DNA of 16,586 bases from positions 1-16,586 of the forward strand of contig DATIHT010000017.1 in assembly GCA_035480415.1 (NCBI GenBank). Direction: 5' to 3'. A program made the position numbers and the translations under genes. Position 1 is the stretch's first letter. Each line of letters starts with the position of its first letter. The notes under the pieces are model-generated. The model did not search any database. It saw only the letters and a program-made list of their open reading frames with translations, and was not told the origin of the DNA. This stretch comes from DATIHT01 sp035480415. Lineage in GTDB: Bacteria; Patescibacteriota; Microgenomatia; Curtissbacterales; GWA2-41-24. This document shows positions 5,889 through 13,449 of the stretch, piece by piece.

Positions 5889-7235
5889 ATGAGCGAACAA
5901 AAAATGTGGTCCGGTATTGTTGCCGGTATCAAATCTCAAGTGTCTGAATCCACTTTTAAGACCTGGTTTTCCGGGTCTTATCTTTTAGAGGTCAAGAAAT
6001 CGGCGGGGCGTGATGTGATCGTTGTCGGCTGCAAAAACAGCTTTTTAAGAGAACAGCTCGAAGCAAGATATGCCTCGATGTTTAAAGATGCGGCAGCCAC
6101 TTGCGGAATTGCAGATTGCGATGTGGTTTTTGTGGTTTCCAAACAAGAGAAGGTGCAGGCTGCTGTTAATGCTCCGCTGTTTTCCGGTGTCCCACAAACA
6201 TACATAAATTCTGTCAGACGAGTCGACACTCTTAACCCAAATCATACATTCGAAAATTTTGTGGTCGGTTCTTCTAATAATCTTGCCCATATGGCCTTTA
6301 CCCAAGCGGCTTTGAATATAGGCTCGCTTTATAATCCTCTTTTTGTGTACGGCAAAACAGGCGTTGGTAAAACGCATCTACTTCAGGCGTTTGGTAACTA
6401 TGTTCTTTCCAACGTAATTGATGCTAAAGTTTTGTACGTTTCTGCTGAGAAGTTTACTAACGACTACATTGAATCATTGAATAATCACACCCAGCAGGCC
6501 TTCAGACAAAAATACCGCAGCGTTGACGTTCTTTTGGTTGACGACATCCAATTTTTAGCCGGTAAAGAAAGCACCCAAGATGAATTCTTCCACACTTTTG
6601 ATGAACTTAGGCTTTCCGGAAGACAGCTTGTTATTGCTGCTGACCAACACCCAAGGGAGCTTGCAAGAATAAAGGAAAGGCTTACGAGTAGGTTTATGGG
6701 TGGAATGACTGTTGATATTTCAAGAGCTGATTTGGAGCTGAGAGTTGCCATTTTGCGCGCGAAATGCAGAGAAAGGGATGTGGCGCTTTCTGATGAAATT
6801 GTTAATTACATAGCAGCTTCTTGTCAGACGGGTGCCCGAGAGCTTGAGGGATTCTTGGTACAGGTTCTTGCAACAGTGAAGCTATCTTCCGGGAACATAA
6901 GCCTTGAGCAGATTAAGGGTGCGGTTGAAAAGAACCATGTTGAATCCACAAAGACTGTGACTGCCGGCAATGTAATTGGGTGTGTTTCAAAACACTTCAG
7001 AGTTTCAAGAGAAGATTTGTGCGGACCAAGAAGAATGGCTGCTCTTGTTTTGCCAAGGCAGGTTTTAATGTATTTGCTTCGAAATGATCTTGGTTTGCCA
7101 CTGGACTCCATAGGTGATCTTTTGGGCGGGCGTGACCACTCAACTGTTCTTTATGGTGTTGATAAAGTTGCAAAAGCGATACTCGCCGATTCGAACAAGC
7201 GCGACGAGGTTTCACGAATTCGATCATCTTTTTAG
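5889..7235 (+). CDS. dnaA: Chromosomal replication initiator protein DnaA
   Basis: This 448-residue DnaA has all functional domains. Domain I spans about 1-85 (MWSGIVAGIKSQVSESTFKTWF) and domain II is a very short linker. The AAA+ core has Walker A GKTGVGKT (155-162), Walker B LLVDDIQF (215-222) and the arginine-finger region ERLTSRF (263-269). Domain IV ends with the DNA-binding signature GGRDHSTVLYGVDKV (413-427). It binds DnaA boxes as ATP-bound filaments and opens the origin. Boxes occur on both sides of the gene, indicating self-regulation and an adjacent origin. ATG 5889 matches the usual N-terminus, though no real Shine-Dalgarno site precedes it. The gene heads the plus-strand dnaA-dnaN-dciA-like group. 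Confidence 0.98.
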   Translation: MSEQKMWSGIVAGIKSQVSESTFKTWFSGSYLLEVKKSAGRDVIVVGCKNSFLREQLEARYASMFKDAAATCGIADCDVVFVVSKQEKVQAAVNAPLFSGVPQTYINSVRRVDTLNPNHTFENFVVGSSNNLAHMAFTQAALNIGSLYNPLFVYGKTGVGKTHLLQAFGNYVLSNVIDAKVLYVSAEKFTNDYIESLNNHTQQAFRQKYRSVDVLLVDDIQFLAGKESTQDEFFHTFDELRLSGRQLVIAADQHPRELARIKERLTSRFMGGMTVDISRADLELRVAILRAKCRERDVALSDEIVNYIAASCQTGARELEGFLVQVLATVKLSSGNISLEQIKGAVEKNHVESTKTVTAGNVIGCVSKHFRVSREDLCGPRRMAALVLPRQVLMYLLRNDLGLPLDSIGDLLGGRDHSTVLYGVDKVAKAILADSNKRDEVSRIRSSF

Positions 7236-7271
7236 ACAATTTCCACGAACTTATTAACAAAATGTCTTTGT

Positions 7272-7301
7272 TTTTCCACAAGTTTTTTGCAGTTATCCAC
7301 A
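7272..7301 (+). promoter_or_regulatory. Pair of plus-strand DnaA boxes
   Basis: TTTTCCACA (7272-7280, one mismatch) and TTATCCACA (7293-7301, perfect) are in the same orientation, 21 bases apart start to start, which is about two helical turns. A weaker ATTTCCACG lies at 7239-7247, and TTATGCACG (7339-7347) is a near-match further on. Confidence 0.75.
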
Positions 7302-7367
7302 AAGATATAAACAGAAAATCTGGCATGATGTTTGCCACTTATGCACGTATGCACGTATATATTTACA

Positions 7368-7431
7368 CTACTACTGTTTTTATTATTACTTTTTATAGTT
7401 AACCTGTTTGGGGTGGACAAAATGTGGATAA
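7368..7431 (-). promoter_or_regulatory. Candidate basal unwinding module: DnaA box, GC-rich patch, DnaA-trio-like triplets
   Basis: Read on the minus strand, a perfect TTATCCACA box (7431-7423) is followed by a weaker TTGTCCACC (7420-7412), a short C-rich patch, and then TAATAATAA (7388-7380) and a TAGTAG pair (7373-7368). This order of box, GC-rich patch and TAG/TAA triplets matches the B. subtilis basal unwinding system. The gap between the weak box and the first triplet is about 23 bases, longer than in the model system, so the call is tentative. Confidence 0.45.
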
Positions 7432-7475
7432 GGGTATATATTTCTGTTGCCTGCTCTTCTGCTCAAAAGATATTA

Positions 7476-7559
7476 ATATATCAGCAAACCTTTTAATTGT
7501 ATCAGCGAAACTTTAAATTATTGAACTTAAGAAAAGTTTTTTGAAGTTTGCTGATATAT
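7476..7559. promoter_or_regulatory. 14-bp inverted repeat with an extra half-site upstream of dnaN
   Basis: ATATATCAGCAAAC (7476-7489) is exactly inverted at 7546-7559. A third near-copy, TATCAGCGAAAC (7500-7511), lies 21 bases after the first in the same orientation. Two direct sites and one inverted site suggest a binding array for an unknown regulator or initiator, or a long looped hairpin. A second pair, TTGAACTTAAGAAAAGTT (7521-7538) and a 16-of-18 match at 7587-7604, is interleaved with it. Confidence 0.5.
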
Positions 7560-7561
7560 CG

Positions 7562-7579
7562 CTTTTACTAAAGTAAAAG
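7562..7579. promoter_or_regulatory. Short perfect stem-loop before dnaN
   Basis: CTTTTACT (7562-7569) and AGTAAAAG (7572-7579) are perfectly complementary across two bases. In practice the loop would open to four. It directly follows the 14-bp inverted repeat. Its role is unknown; there is no T-run, so termination is unlikely. Confidence 0.35.
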
Positions 7580-7604
7580 GAAGATATTGTACTTAAGAAA
7601 AATT

Positions 7605-7632
7605 AAGGAGGGTTTCTGATATTTCTCGAGGA
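7605..7632 (+). promoter_or_regulatory. Two Shine-Dalgarno sites of dnaN, the proximal one in a hairpin
   Basis: AAGGAGGG (7605-7612) is a near-perfect Shine-Dalgarno sequence but ends 26 bases before ATG 7639. The closer GAGGA (7628-7632) has a good six-base spacing, but it lies in the short hairpin TCGAG-GA-CTCGA (7626-7637). Folding would hide the proximal site and bring the distal one nearer the start codon. No ATG, GTG or TTG in frame lies nearer the distal site. Confidence 0.5.
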
Positions 7633-7638
7633 CTCGAA

Positions 7639-8778
7639 ATGAAGTTTAAAATACCACAGGGCGAATTTACTAAACTACTTATTTTTGCAAATAAATCACT
7701 ACTTGCTAAGGCTAATTTGCCAATTCTTGCTAATATTTTAATTTCTGCAACCAAGGGGAGGTTGGAGGTTGTATCGACAAACCTTGAAACAGCAACAAAG
7801 GTGGCTTGTGAATGCGATGTGGAAATTGAAGGAAAGGTGGCTATTCCTGGAAAACTACTTTTGGAATTTGTTTCGCAGCTGCCGGATGCTGATTTGGTTT
7901 TTGAGAAGCTGGGCGAGGAAGCTGTAGTTTCGACAAAAAGATACAGTGGAAGGTTTGCTACTCAACCAGTTGAAGATTTTCCGGCAATTCCAAAAATAGA
8001 TAAAGGGACATCCATTATGGTTGCGGGGGCCCTTTTGATGAAAGCTATTGGCAGGGTGGCTTTTTGTGCTGCGATGGATGAAGGGCGGCCTATTTTAACA
8101 GGAGTTTTGTGCGAACTTTTGAAAAACTCACTTTCATTTGTCGCCACAGACGGATATAGGTTGAGTTATCAAAAGATTCTTGTTGAGAGGGCGGGTGAGG
8201 GGGGGGTAAAAATTGTGGTTCCTTCAAAATCAATAATGGAAGTCGGGAAGATAATATCGGAGCTCGGAGAAGAGCTTGGTGAGGGCAAGGTGGAAATTTT
8301 GGTTGGCGATTCCCTGAATCAGGTTAATTTTAAAATAGGGAGGGTGGAATATACATCCAGGTTAATTGAGGGGACTTTTCCAAATTGGCAAAAATTAATT
8401 CCAGCATCGTTTACTTCCAAGGCCAAGGTTTCCAAGGAAGAATTTATTAAAATCGTAAGAGTGGCGTCTATTTTTGCCAGAGATGCCGGCAATATAGTGA
8501 AGTTTAAGCTGGAGTCTGCCGGCAAGGCAGGGGGGCTTATTACCTCTTCGGCTGTTAATGCTCAGGTGGGTTCCAATGAGGCTAGCTGTGAGGTAGAGCT
8601 TAATGGTGCCGGCGGAGAAATCGCTTTTAATTTTAGATACCTTTTGGAAATGCTTTCGTCTGTCGACTCGGAGGAGGTTGAATTTGAAATGATTGAGAGT
8701 CTGAATCCTGGCAGATTAACAGTTCCTGGCGACAATGACTATTTCCACATTGTGATGCCGGTTCGTTTACAATCGTAA
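7639..8778 (+). CDS. dnaN: DNA polymerase III subunit beta (sliding clamp)
   Basis: The 379-residue protein has the normal length and three-domain layout of bacterial beta clamps, at about 1-120, 121-245 and 246-379. Family markers include MKFKIPQGEF, NLPILANILISA, TNLETATKV, GKLLLEFVSQLPD and FPAIP in domain I, VAFCAAMDEGRPILTGVL and FVATDGYRLSY in domain II, and the final FHIVMPVRL. It encircles DNA as a dimeric ring and tethers the replicative polymerase and other clamp-binding proteins. It lies directly after dnaA as in most bacteria, separated by the probable origin. ATG 7639 gives the conserved MKF N-terminus. A hairpin overlaps its stop codon. Confidence 0.98.
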   Translation: MKFKIPQGEFTKLLIFANKSLLAKANLPILANILISATKGRLEVVSTNLETATKVACECDVEIEGKVAIPGKLLLEFVSQLPDADLVFEKLGEEAVVSTKRYSGRFATQPVEDFPAIPKIDKGTSIMVAGALLMKAIGRVAFCAAMDEGRPILTGVLCELLKNSLSFVATDGYRLSYQKILVERAGEGGVKIVVPSKSIMEVGKIISELGEELGEGKVEILVGDSLNQVNFKIGRVEYTSRLIEGTFPNWQKLIPASFTSKAKVSKEEFIKIVRVASIFARDAGNIVKFKLESAGKAGGLITSSAVNAQVGSNEASCEVELNGAGGEIAFNFRYLLEMLSSVDSEEVEFEMIESLNPGRLTVPGDNDYFHIVMPVRLQS

Positions 8779-8786
8779 ACGATTTT
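8763..8786 (+). terminator. Possible terminator overlapping the dnaN stop codon
   Basis: TCGTTTAC (8763-8770), a four-base loop AATC and GTAAACGA (8775-8782) form an 8-bp stem followed by TTTT. The dnaN TAA is inside the 3' side of the stem. The stem is AT-rich and the T tract short, so termination would be partial at best. Confidence 0.4.
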
Positions 8787-8787
8787 C

Positions 8788-8866
8788 CATTTAACATTTA
8801 TCATTTGCCATTGATTTTTTTAATTTTCAAATTTTCAAATAAGTGGAAAATGGACAGTGGAAAATG
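8788..8866. repeat. Heptamer-phased inverted repeat between dnaN and the DciA-like gene
   Basis: Four heptamers on the plus strand (CATTTAA, CATTTAT, CATTTGC, CATTGAT; 8788-8815) face four of the same type on the minus strand (CATTTTC, CACTGTC, CATTTTC, CACTTAT; 8866-8839). They are separated by a 23-base AT spacer. The plan is the same as the octamer element at 5495-5577 but with a 7-base unit and four copies per arm. A GTG-initiated extension of the next gene would read through the right arm, which argues against that start. Confidence 0.65.
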
Positions 8867-8880
8867 GTAAATATAGACTA

Positions 8881-9183
8881 ATGTTTACCTCGGTTGGCAC
8901 TCTTTTAAAAACACTCCCAAAACGCTCAAAAATCCCAGATGCTGTTTTGGCCATACACATAAGAAGTGCTTTTGATGATGCCCTGAAGGCGACATGTTCT
9001 GATTTGCCCGCTGCGGTTTTGACGTCTATTCATGCGTTAAGTTTTAAAAATAAAGTTTTGACTATTTCTTCCCCGCGTTTAGTTTCTGTTGAGCTTTCTA
9101 TGCGTAGTGGAAAATTGCTTGGTGAGGTAAATAAAATACTGGGAAGGCGTGTTGTTTTGCGGCTTAGATTTAAAACCGCTTAA
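8881..9183 (+). CDS. DciA/DUF721-like protein (putative replicative helicase loader or partner)
   Basis: The 100-residue protein starts MFTSVGTLLKTLPKRSKIPD and continues into the DUF721 pattern. A helix (HIRSAFDDALKATCSDLPAAVL) is followed by the strands HALSFKNKVLTISSPRLVSVELSM, then a final helix (KLLGEVNKILG) and strand (RVVLRLRFK), matching the usual ...L.V...S..WA.EL...K..LL..LN...G...V..IRFR arrangement. DciA proteins act with the replicative helicase DnaB in bacteria lacking DnaC or DnaI, and the gene's place after dnaN fits. ATG 8881 is preferred over GTG 8857 because the extra eight codons fall in a repeat arm. It ends one base from the convergent gene at 9185. The family call is by pattern only. 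Confidence 0.65.
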   Translation: MFTSVGTLLKTLPKRSKIPDAVLAIHIRSAFDDALKATCSDLPAAVLTSIHALSFKNKVLTISSPRLVSVELSMRSGKLLGEVNKILGRRVVLRLRFKTA

Positions 9184-9184
9184 G

Positions 9185-10156
9185 CTATCTTTTAATGGCA
9201 TCCACTGCGTAGGTTACCCTGGTTTTCTCTCCGCTTATTTCAGCTTCGCCCTTGAAAATCCACACTGGTGTTAATATCTGTGGCTTGGATTCTGGCAGGT
9301 AATATGCAAGATATGCAGTGGTTATATTTGCTTGTGCGATTTTATCTGTAAGCAGGTTTTCGTCACTGGCCTGCATGCTTATTAGGCTGCCCTTTTTTGA
9401 ACTAAGGACTGATAGCGCGTCTTTGTAGCTAATGACGCTGACGTTATCGCCGCTTTGGGTATCGACTTGATTATACGATAGGCGTACCAGGTGGCCCTGA
9501 CCATCAAAAACCGACTCTGTCTTTGAGGTGCTACTTTCCACCGGAAGTGTTGATAAAATTGGCCTGAAGGTAAGATTAATAAAGTTGGCGTCTTGGCCTG
9601 ATGCTGAAGTTATGCTCTCTGAGGTTAGTTTGGAATAGCTGATTTCTGGTTCGTCGGTAGGTGTTGGCAATCCTAGTTGATGGAGAGTTGCTGCAGTTTG
9701 ATTTATCAATGGTTGTATTTCGAAAGTGCCTGTGGGGGTATTTTTAAGATATTTTTGATATGTAAAAGTATTTTCGTAAACAACAAGGGCTGCGTCGTTT
9801 GATGTATATGCAAGGCCGTTTCCTGAAGTTGCGTCGGTTAATTCTGTCGGTTTTTGTTCGAAGCCGAAATATGTAGCAATTGTTTGGGCAATTTGAGTTA
9901 GCTCCCTTTGATTTTCTATTCGATAAATAGGAACCGTTTGCGGATAAGTGTCTACTGCAACTAAGTTTTGAGTATTGAAGGTGCTTGTTATTGCGGGAAG
10001 GACATCAAAGCTTACGGGCGGGAAACTGGTCGTTGGGGTTTGTGGTGGCTTTGAGTATCTATAGTATATAAGGCCAACCAGAATGATAAAAACCAGGATA
10101 ACAGCTGGAATCCAGGCGAGCCTTTTGAAATTTGATAGTTGGGTTAGAGTTGGCAT
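9185..10156 (-). CDS. Single-pass membrane-anchored extracellular protein, unknown family
   Basis: Starting from ATG 10156 gives 323 residues: a short basic N-terminus (LSNFKRLAW), one strong hydrophobic helix (IPAVILVFIILVGLIYY, about 16-32), then about 285 residues rich in Thr, Ser, Gln and Asn, with a proline-rich juxtamembrane linker. This is an N-in anchor with an exported domain. No catalytic motif is recognised. The C-terminal ITTAYLAYYLPESKPQILTPVWIFKG recalls the repeating strand pattern of YycH/YycI-type extracellular domains, but this is too weak to name. The ATG shares its A with the TAA of the upstream 1095-residue gene (TAATG), so translation is probably coupled and the two proteins likely work together. 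A longer start at 10186 is less likely for that reason. Confidence 0.75.
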   Translation of the reverse strand: MPTLTQLSNFKRLAWIPAVILVFIILVGLIYYRYSKPPQTPTTSFPPVSFDVLPAITSTFNTQNLVAVDTYPQTVPIYRIENQRELTQIAQTIATYFGFEQKPTELTDATSGNGLAYTSNDAALVVYENTFTYQKYLKNTPTGTFEIQPLINQTAATLHQLGLPTPTDEPEISYSKLTSESITSASGQDANFINLTFRPILSTLPVESSTSKTESVFDGQGHLVRLSYNQVDTQSGDNVSVISYKDALSVLSSKKGSLISMQASDENLLTDKIAQANITTAYLAYYLPESKPQILTPVWIFKGEAEISGEKTRVTYAVDAIKR

Positions 10157-13100
10157 TATGGTGCTGATGTGATTGTGACACCACACTCTTCCTCGCTGTC
10201 ACAAGTTCTTGATTTTGGTGATTGAGGAATGTTGGGCGCTTCCATTTTGAAGTTTCTCTGGCCGGTTTCGTTGAACTGATAATGGGTGTGCGGTCCGGAT
10301 CCGGCGCTGCCGGTTTTTCCTATTTCCTGGCCGAATTTAACAGATTGCCCTGCTGTTATGGACGTTTCGGATAAGTGCCAGTAGTTAACGGAGCTTAGGC
10401 CGGAGCAATTCGTGGGTTTTACTCTTATTCTATGATCCGTGTCGGTAACTTTCCAGACAACTTCTACGGTTCCATCGACAGTAGCATAAACTGGTTTGCC
10501 CATACCGCCTATTGCTCCTTGCCCAATGTCGATTGCCTCGTATCCACCATAGACGTTGTCGGCATGAGAGTCTGCCCCCTCCGGGCCTTGCGTGATCCTG
10601 CCGATTGCAGACCAGCCATGCGGGCAGTTTGCTGCCGGGCTACCGATATTAGTGTTCACTGTGAAGGTGCTCGTTACCGATGATCCTCCTTGTGGAGTGG
10701 CTGTTGCTGTCACGGTGTTAATCATTACTGAGTCGTGGAAGCTATTTTCTGCGTTTGCCGAAAAACTGCAGGTATATTTTTGTCCAGCACTTAGTCCTGA
10801 TGGTGGTTGTGGGTTACAGCGAGATGAGAGATCCTGAGGATTTGGAGCTGCCGGCTGAACCTTCAGCTCATCTTTAATCGCGATGTTTTGTATGTTCGTT
10901 TTTGCTTCTAGAGTAATAGTGTAGTTAACAGTTGTGGGTAGGCTGGAGTTGCTGATGCTTGTTGGATTAGCTGTTTTTGTTAATACGAAATATTGGTTTG
11001 TTCCAGGTGTGATTTGTCCTTGATCTGTGGCTATGGTGGAAAAGGCAGTTGCCGTAACTGTTCCAACAAGAAGGCCTGTTATTCCTACTGTTCCGATTGC
11101 GCCGCCTACGGGTAAAAGAATCGTTGCCGCCGAAAGTGATGTTCCCAGGCCGCCACCGACCAAAAGATTTAATCCGCCAGATATGCCTCCGAGTAGGTTG
11201 CCACCTATTGAGGTTATTCCTCCCAAAATGCTTTGTCCTGCTCCTGTTATGAAACTACCGGCAGAGCCGAAAATTGACCCTATTCCTCCAAGAATACTGC
11301 TTGTTGCAGAAGGTATCCCAAAACCGCTTTTAATAAAACTGAGCGCTTTTCCTGGCAGAGACAATGCTTTTACGATTGTAGAAAATGTGCCGAAAGGGTC
11401 CAGAAACCCATGGGCGGTCCAATAGGCTACCCACCCGCCGTAAAGGAAAGGGCCTACGCCTGGGATAGCCAGAAGCGGGAGGCCGGTTACGGCTCCAAAC
11501 GCCAGTCCGGCAATTGCACCTAATATTTTTGCCCCAAGCATTAGCAGTAAATAACCGCCAATTGCAACGGCACCGGCGATTATTTTTCTGGCAATTTTAC
11601 TTTGGGCGATTGTGGCTGCGAGTCCGGTCGGAGTTAACATCTTTGCAGCGCCTGCGAGTTTTGCTATCCCGGATAGGCTTTTTGCGGTTCCACCGATGGA
11701 GCTAATTGCGCCGCCGGCTTTGGCGGCGGATCCTGCGATGTTTGTTCCTGCCCGGCCTGCTGATCCCATGGTCCCTGCAGACTGACTAACTTGTCCGGTA
11801 AGATTCATAAAGGAGGATGTCGGCCTTTGGGGAAATACCATGCCTGGCGAGGAGCTAGGCTGCCAGACGGTTGGTGATCTTCCGACTGTGGTGTAGGAAG
11901 AACTGAACCAGCTGATATTTTGGGGAAGCATAGAGGGTATGCTTTGTCTTGGAAAACTGTAGCCCATTCTGGAAAAGCTTAAGGCTGCTACAAGGCGTGG
12001 ATTATTCCACATAGATCTTGGCAGGAAAGTTTTCATAAAGCGTTCTTGCTGCCAGGCAGACTGAGAAACGAGTTCGCCCCGATTGCCAAACGGTTTGGAA
12101 AGAAGTTTCATGTAGGCCGCCTGCTTGCCAGGCTGTTTTGCGGCAAATGCTTTGGCTGACATGTACCTCGCGTAAAGTTTTTTGGAGAACTGATATTCTT
12201 TGAGTTCCTGGTGGCTTAGTGATTTTTTCTTTTTAAATCTTTCAATAATGGCTGCCTGTTCTTTTATGGCTTTGTCGAGCTGCGGCTGGTCGTGAGCAAG
12301 CACGGCAAGGCTGGCCGCGTGCATTTCTTTTTGGTTGGAGAAACTCAGTGTGCCCAGCAGTGGAATTTTGAGTGTGGCTGGGATTTTGGAATCGGTGGAG
12401 CTCGCGAGGTTTAGCTCATTGGCAATTGTTCCGGCAACATGTTTGGTGTTAAATTTTTGTCCAATTTGCTGGCCATTTTCTGTTTTATAAAATCCTTCAG
12501 TAGCCTGTTTAAGTGCCTGGGTGTGAGCTTTTTCCTTTATCTGTTGAAGCTGTTCAAGTGAAGGAAGCTTGTTTGGAACTGCTTTCAGGTCGTTTGTTAA
12601 GGTTTTTTTGTAAGCATCGAGATAACGTTTCGAAAAGCCGGCCTCCAGCGTGTTTTTTTCCGTTGGGGTGCTTAATGGGGTATTTTGTGCGGCTATGTCT
12701 TCTGTACTCTGGCTGATTATGGAAATTGTTGGTTCGCTAGCGTCGGAAAGACCAACAAGACGGTTGATTTCTGTAATGGCTGCAAGTTTTTCAAGAGAAT
12801 CCTTATTTTTCTCTGCTGCGGCTGAGGTTGCTTTTGCCGCTTTTTCAAAAATTTTTAACTCATCCAGCTTTAATTTATCCGCAATTTCCGGGTGAACAAT
12901 AAGGGTTTGTGTGAGATTGTCGGCTATTCTTGCAGGAATTTCACCAACGTCCTGGATTTTATAGGCCTCCATGGTTGTTTGCCTTGCTGCTTCCATGGAT
13001 GCTTCGCTAGTAATTTGCTTGATCTGGTCTGGTGTAAGACCTTTTACATCTAAATCCTTTAGCAATTCTTGAATAGCAGGTTCAAGATCTTTAGCAAGGG

Positions 13101-13443
13101 TAGCTTGTTGCTTTGCCTGTAAAAATTGCGTTGGAGAGTAGCTTTTTCCAACGCTAGAATATGGTCCCGGCCTGCGACCATTTTGGGTTTTTTGGTTTGC
13201 CGACGGTTCTTGGGCATATCTGCTGTCGTCCTGATGCATTTCGTGGGATTCCAGCTCTTTGATGCCTAGAGTATCTTTTACATGGGATTCGAGTACTTCG
13301 TGGGGTACTTCAATACCGAACTGCTTATAGACTTCTTGTTCTGTTGGAATTCTTTGCCTGTTGCCTAATTTGGGGTTTTGATAATAGGCGACGGACCAGC
13401 CAACTATTTTTTTAAGGGTATCTTTATCAGGCTGATCGGGCAT
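10156..13443 (-). CDS. Large multi-domain membrane protein with DUF11-like and M23 peptidase-like C-terminus (secretion-system component)
   Basis: The 1095-residue protein has a helical, alanine/lysine-rich soluble N-terminal half (about 1-540), then a Gly/Ala/Ser-rich hydrophobic centre with membrane segments near 615-665 and 755-805. A DUF11/Ig-like domain (FVLTKTANPTSISN..., about 812-925) is followed by an M23/LytM-like domain (about 945-1085). The latter keeps the late motif GPHTHYQF and the VNYWHLSE...VKFGQEIGKTGSAG block. The early HxxxD zinc motif reads YEAID, lacking the histidine, so the domain may be inactive. Glycine-rich multi-helix proteins of this sort sit next to PrgI/VirB4 genes in type IV-like systems, making a VirB6/TrbL-like channel role with a cell-wall tail plausible. 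That role is inference. It is divergent from prgI. Confidence 0.8.
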   Translation of the reverse strand: MPDQPDKDTLKKIVGWSVAYYQNPKLGNRQRIPTEQEVYKQFGIEVPHEVLESHVKDTLGIKELESHEMHQDDSRYAQEPSANQKTQNGRRPGPYSSVGKSYSPTQFLQAKQQATLAKDLEPAIQELLKDLDVKGLTPDQIKQITSEASMEAARQTTMEAYKIQDVGEIPARIADNLTQTLIVHPEIADKLKLDELKIFEKAAKATSAAAEKNKDSLEKLAAITEINRLVGLSDASEPTISIISQSTEDIAAQNTPLSTPTEKNTLEAGFSKRYLDAYKKTLTNDLKAVPNKLPSLEQLQQIKEKAHTQALKQATEGFYKTENGQQIGQKFNTKHVAGTIANELNLASSTDSKIPATLKIPLLGTLSFSNQKEMHAASLAVLAHDQPQLDKAIKEQAAIIERFKKKKSLSHQELKEYQFSKKLYARYMSAKAFAAKQPGKQAAYMKLLSKPFGNRGELVSQSAWQQERFMKTFLPRSMWNNPRLVAALSFSRMGYSFPRQSIPSMLPQNISWFSSSYTTVGRSPTVWQPSSSPGMVFPQRPTSSFMNLTGQVSQSAGTMGSAGRAGTNIAGSAAKAGGAISSIGGTAKSLSGIAKLAGAAKMLTPTGLAATIAQSKIARKIIAGAVAIGGYLLLMLGAKILGAIAGLAFGAVTGLPLLAIPGVGPFLYGGWVAYWTAHGFLDPFGTFSTIVKALSLPGKALSFIKSGFGIPSATSSILGGIGSIFGSAGSFITGAGQSILGGITSIGGNLLGGISGGLNLLVGGGLGTSLSAATILLPVGGAIGTVGITGLLVGTVTATAFSTIATDQGQITPGTNQYFVLTKTANPTSISNSSLPTTVNYTITLEAKTNIQNIAIKDELKVQPAAPNPQDLSSRCNPQPPSGLSAGQKYTCSFSANAENSFHDSVMINTVTATATPQGGSSVTSTFTVNTNIGSPAANCPHGWSAIGRITQGPEGADSHADNVYGGYEAIDIGQGAIGGMGKPVYATVDGTVEVVWKVTDTDHRIRVKPTNCSGLSSVNYWHLSETSITAGQSVKFGQEIGKTGSAGSGPHTHYQFNETGQRNFKMEAPNIPQSPKSRTCDSEEECGVTITSAP

Positions 13444-13449
13444 AGTTTC

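Larger units (their letters stand above)
7236..7638. other. Probable replication origin (oriC) in the dnaA-dnaN spacer
   Basis: This 403-base spacer has no gene. It holds several DnaA boxes, two ATGCACGT tandem units (7341-7356), an AT-rich tract with DnaA-trio-like triplets, a 14-bp inverted repeat and the dnaN leader. Together with the dnaA-dnaN context and the divergent gene orientation around 5490-5888, this is the strongest origin candidate in the window. Strand-skew analysis over the full genome would settle it. Confidence 0.7.

Noticed and set aside
8857..8880. GTG start eight codons upstream of the DciA-like gene
   Set aside because: Those codons are encoded by the heptamer repeat arm, and an ATG at 8881 gives a start typical of the family.
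10157..10186. Ten-residue N-terminal extension of the single-pass membrane protein (MWCHNHISTI)
   Set aside because: It overlaps the end of the upstream gene, whereas the TAATG stop-start at 10154-10158 gives a natural coupled start and a normal basic-then-hydrophobic N-terminus.
10432..11425. Overlapping plus-strand ORFs within the 1095-residue gene
   Set aside because: They are antisense frames of Gly/Ala/Ser-rich coding sequence, with a composition such as Pro-rich strings that follows from the opposite strand.
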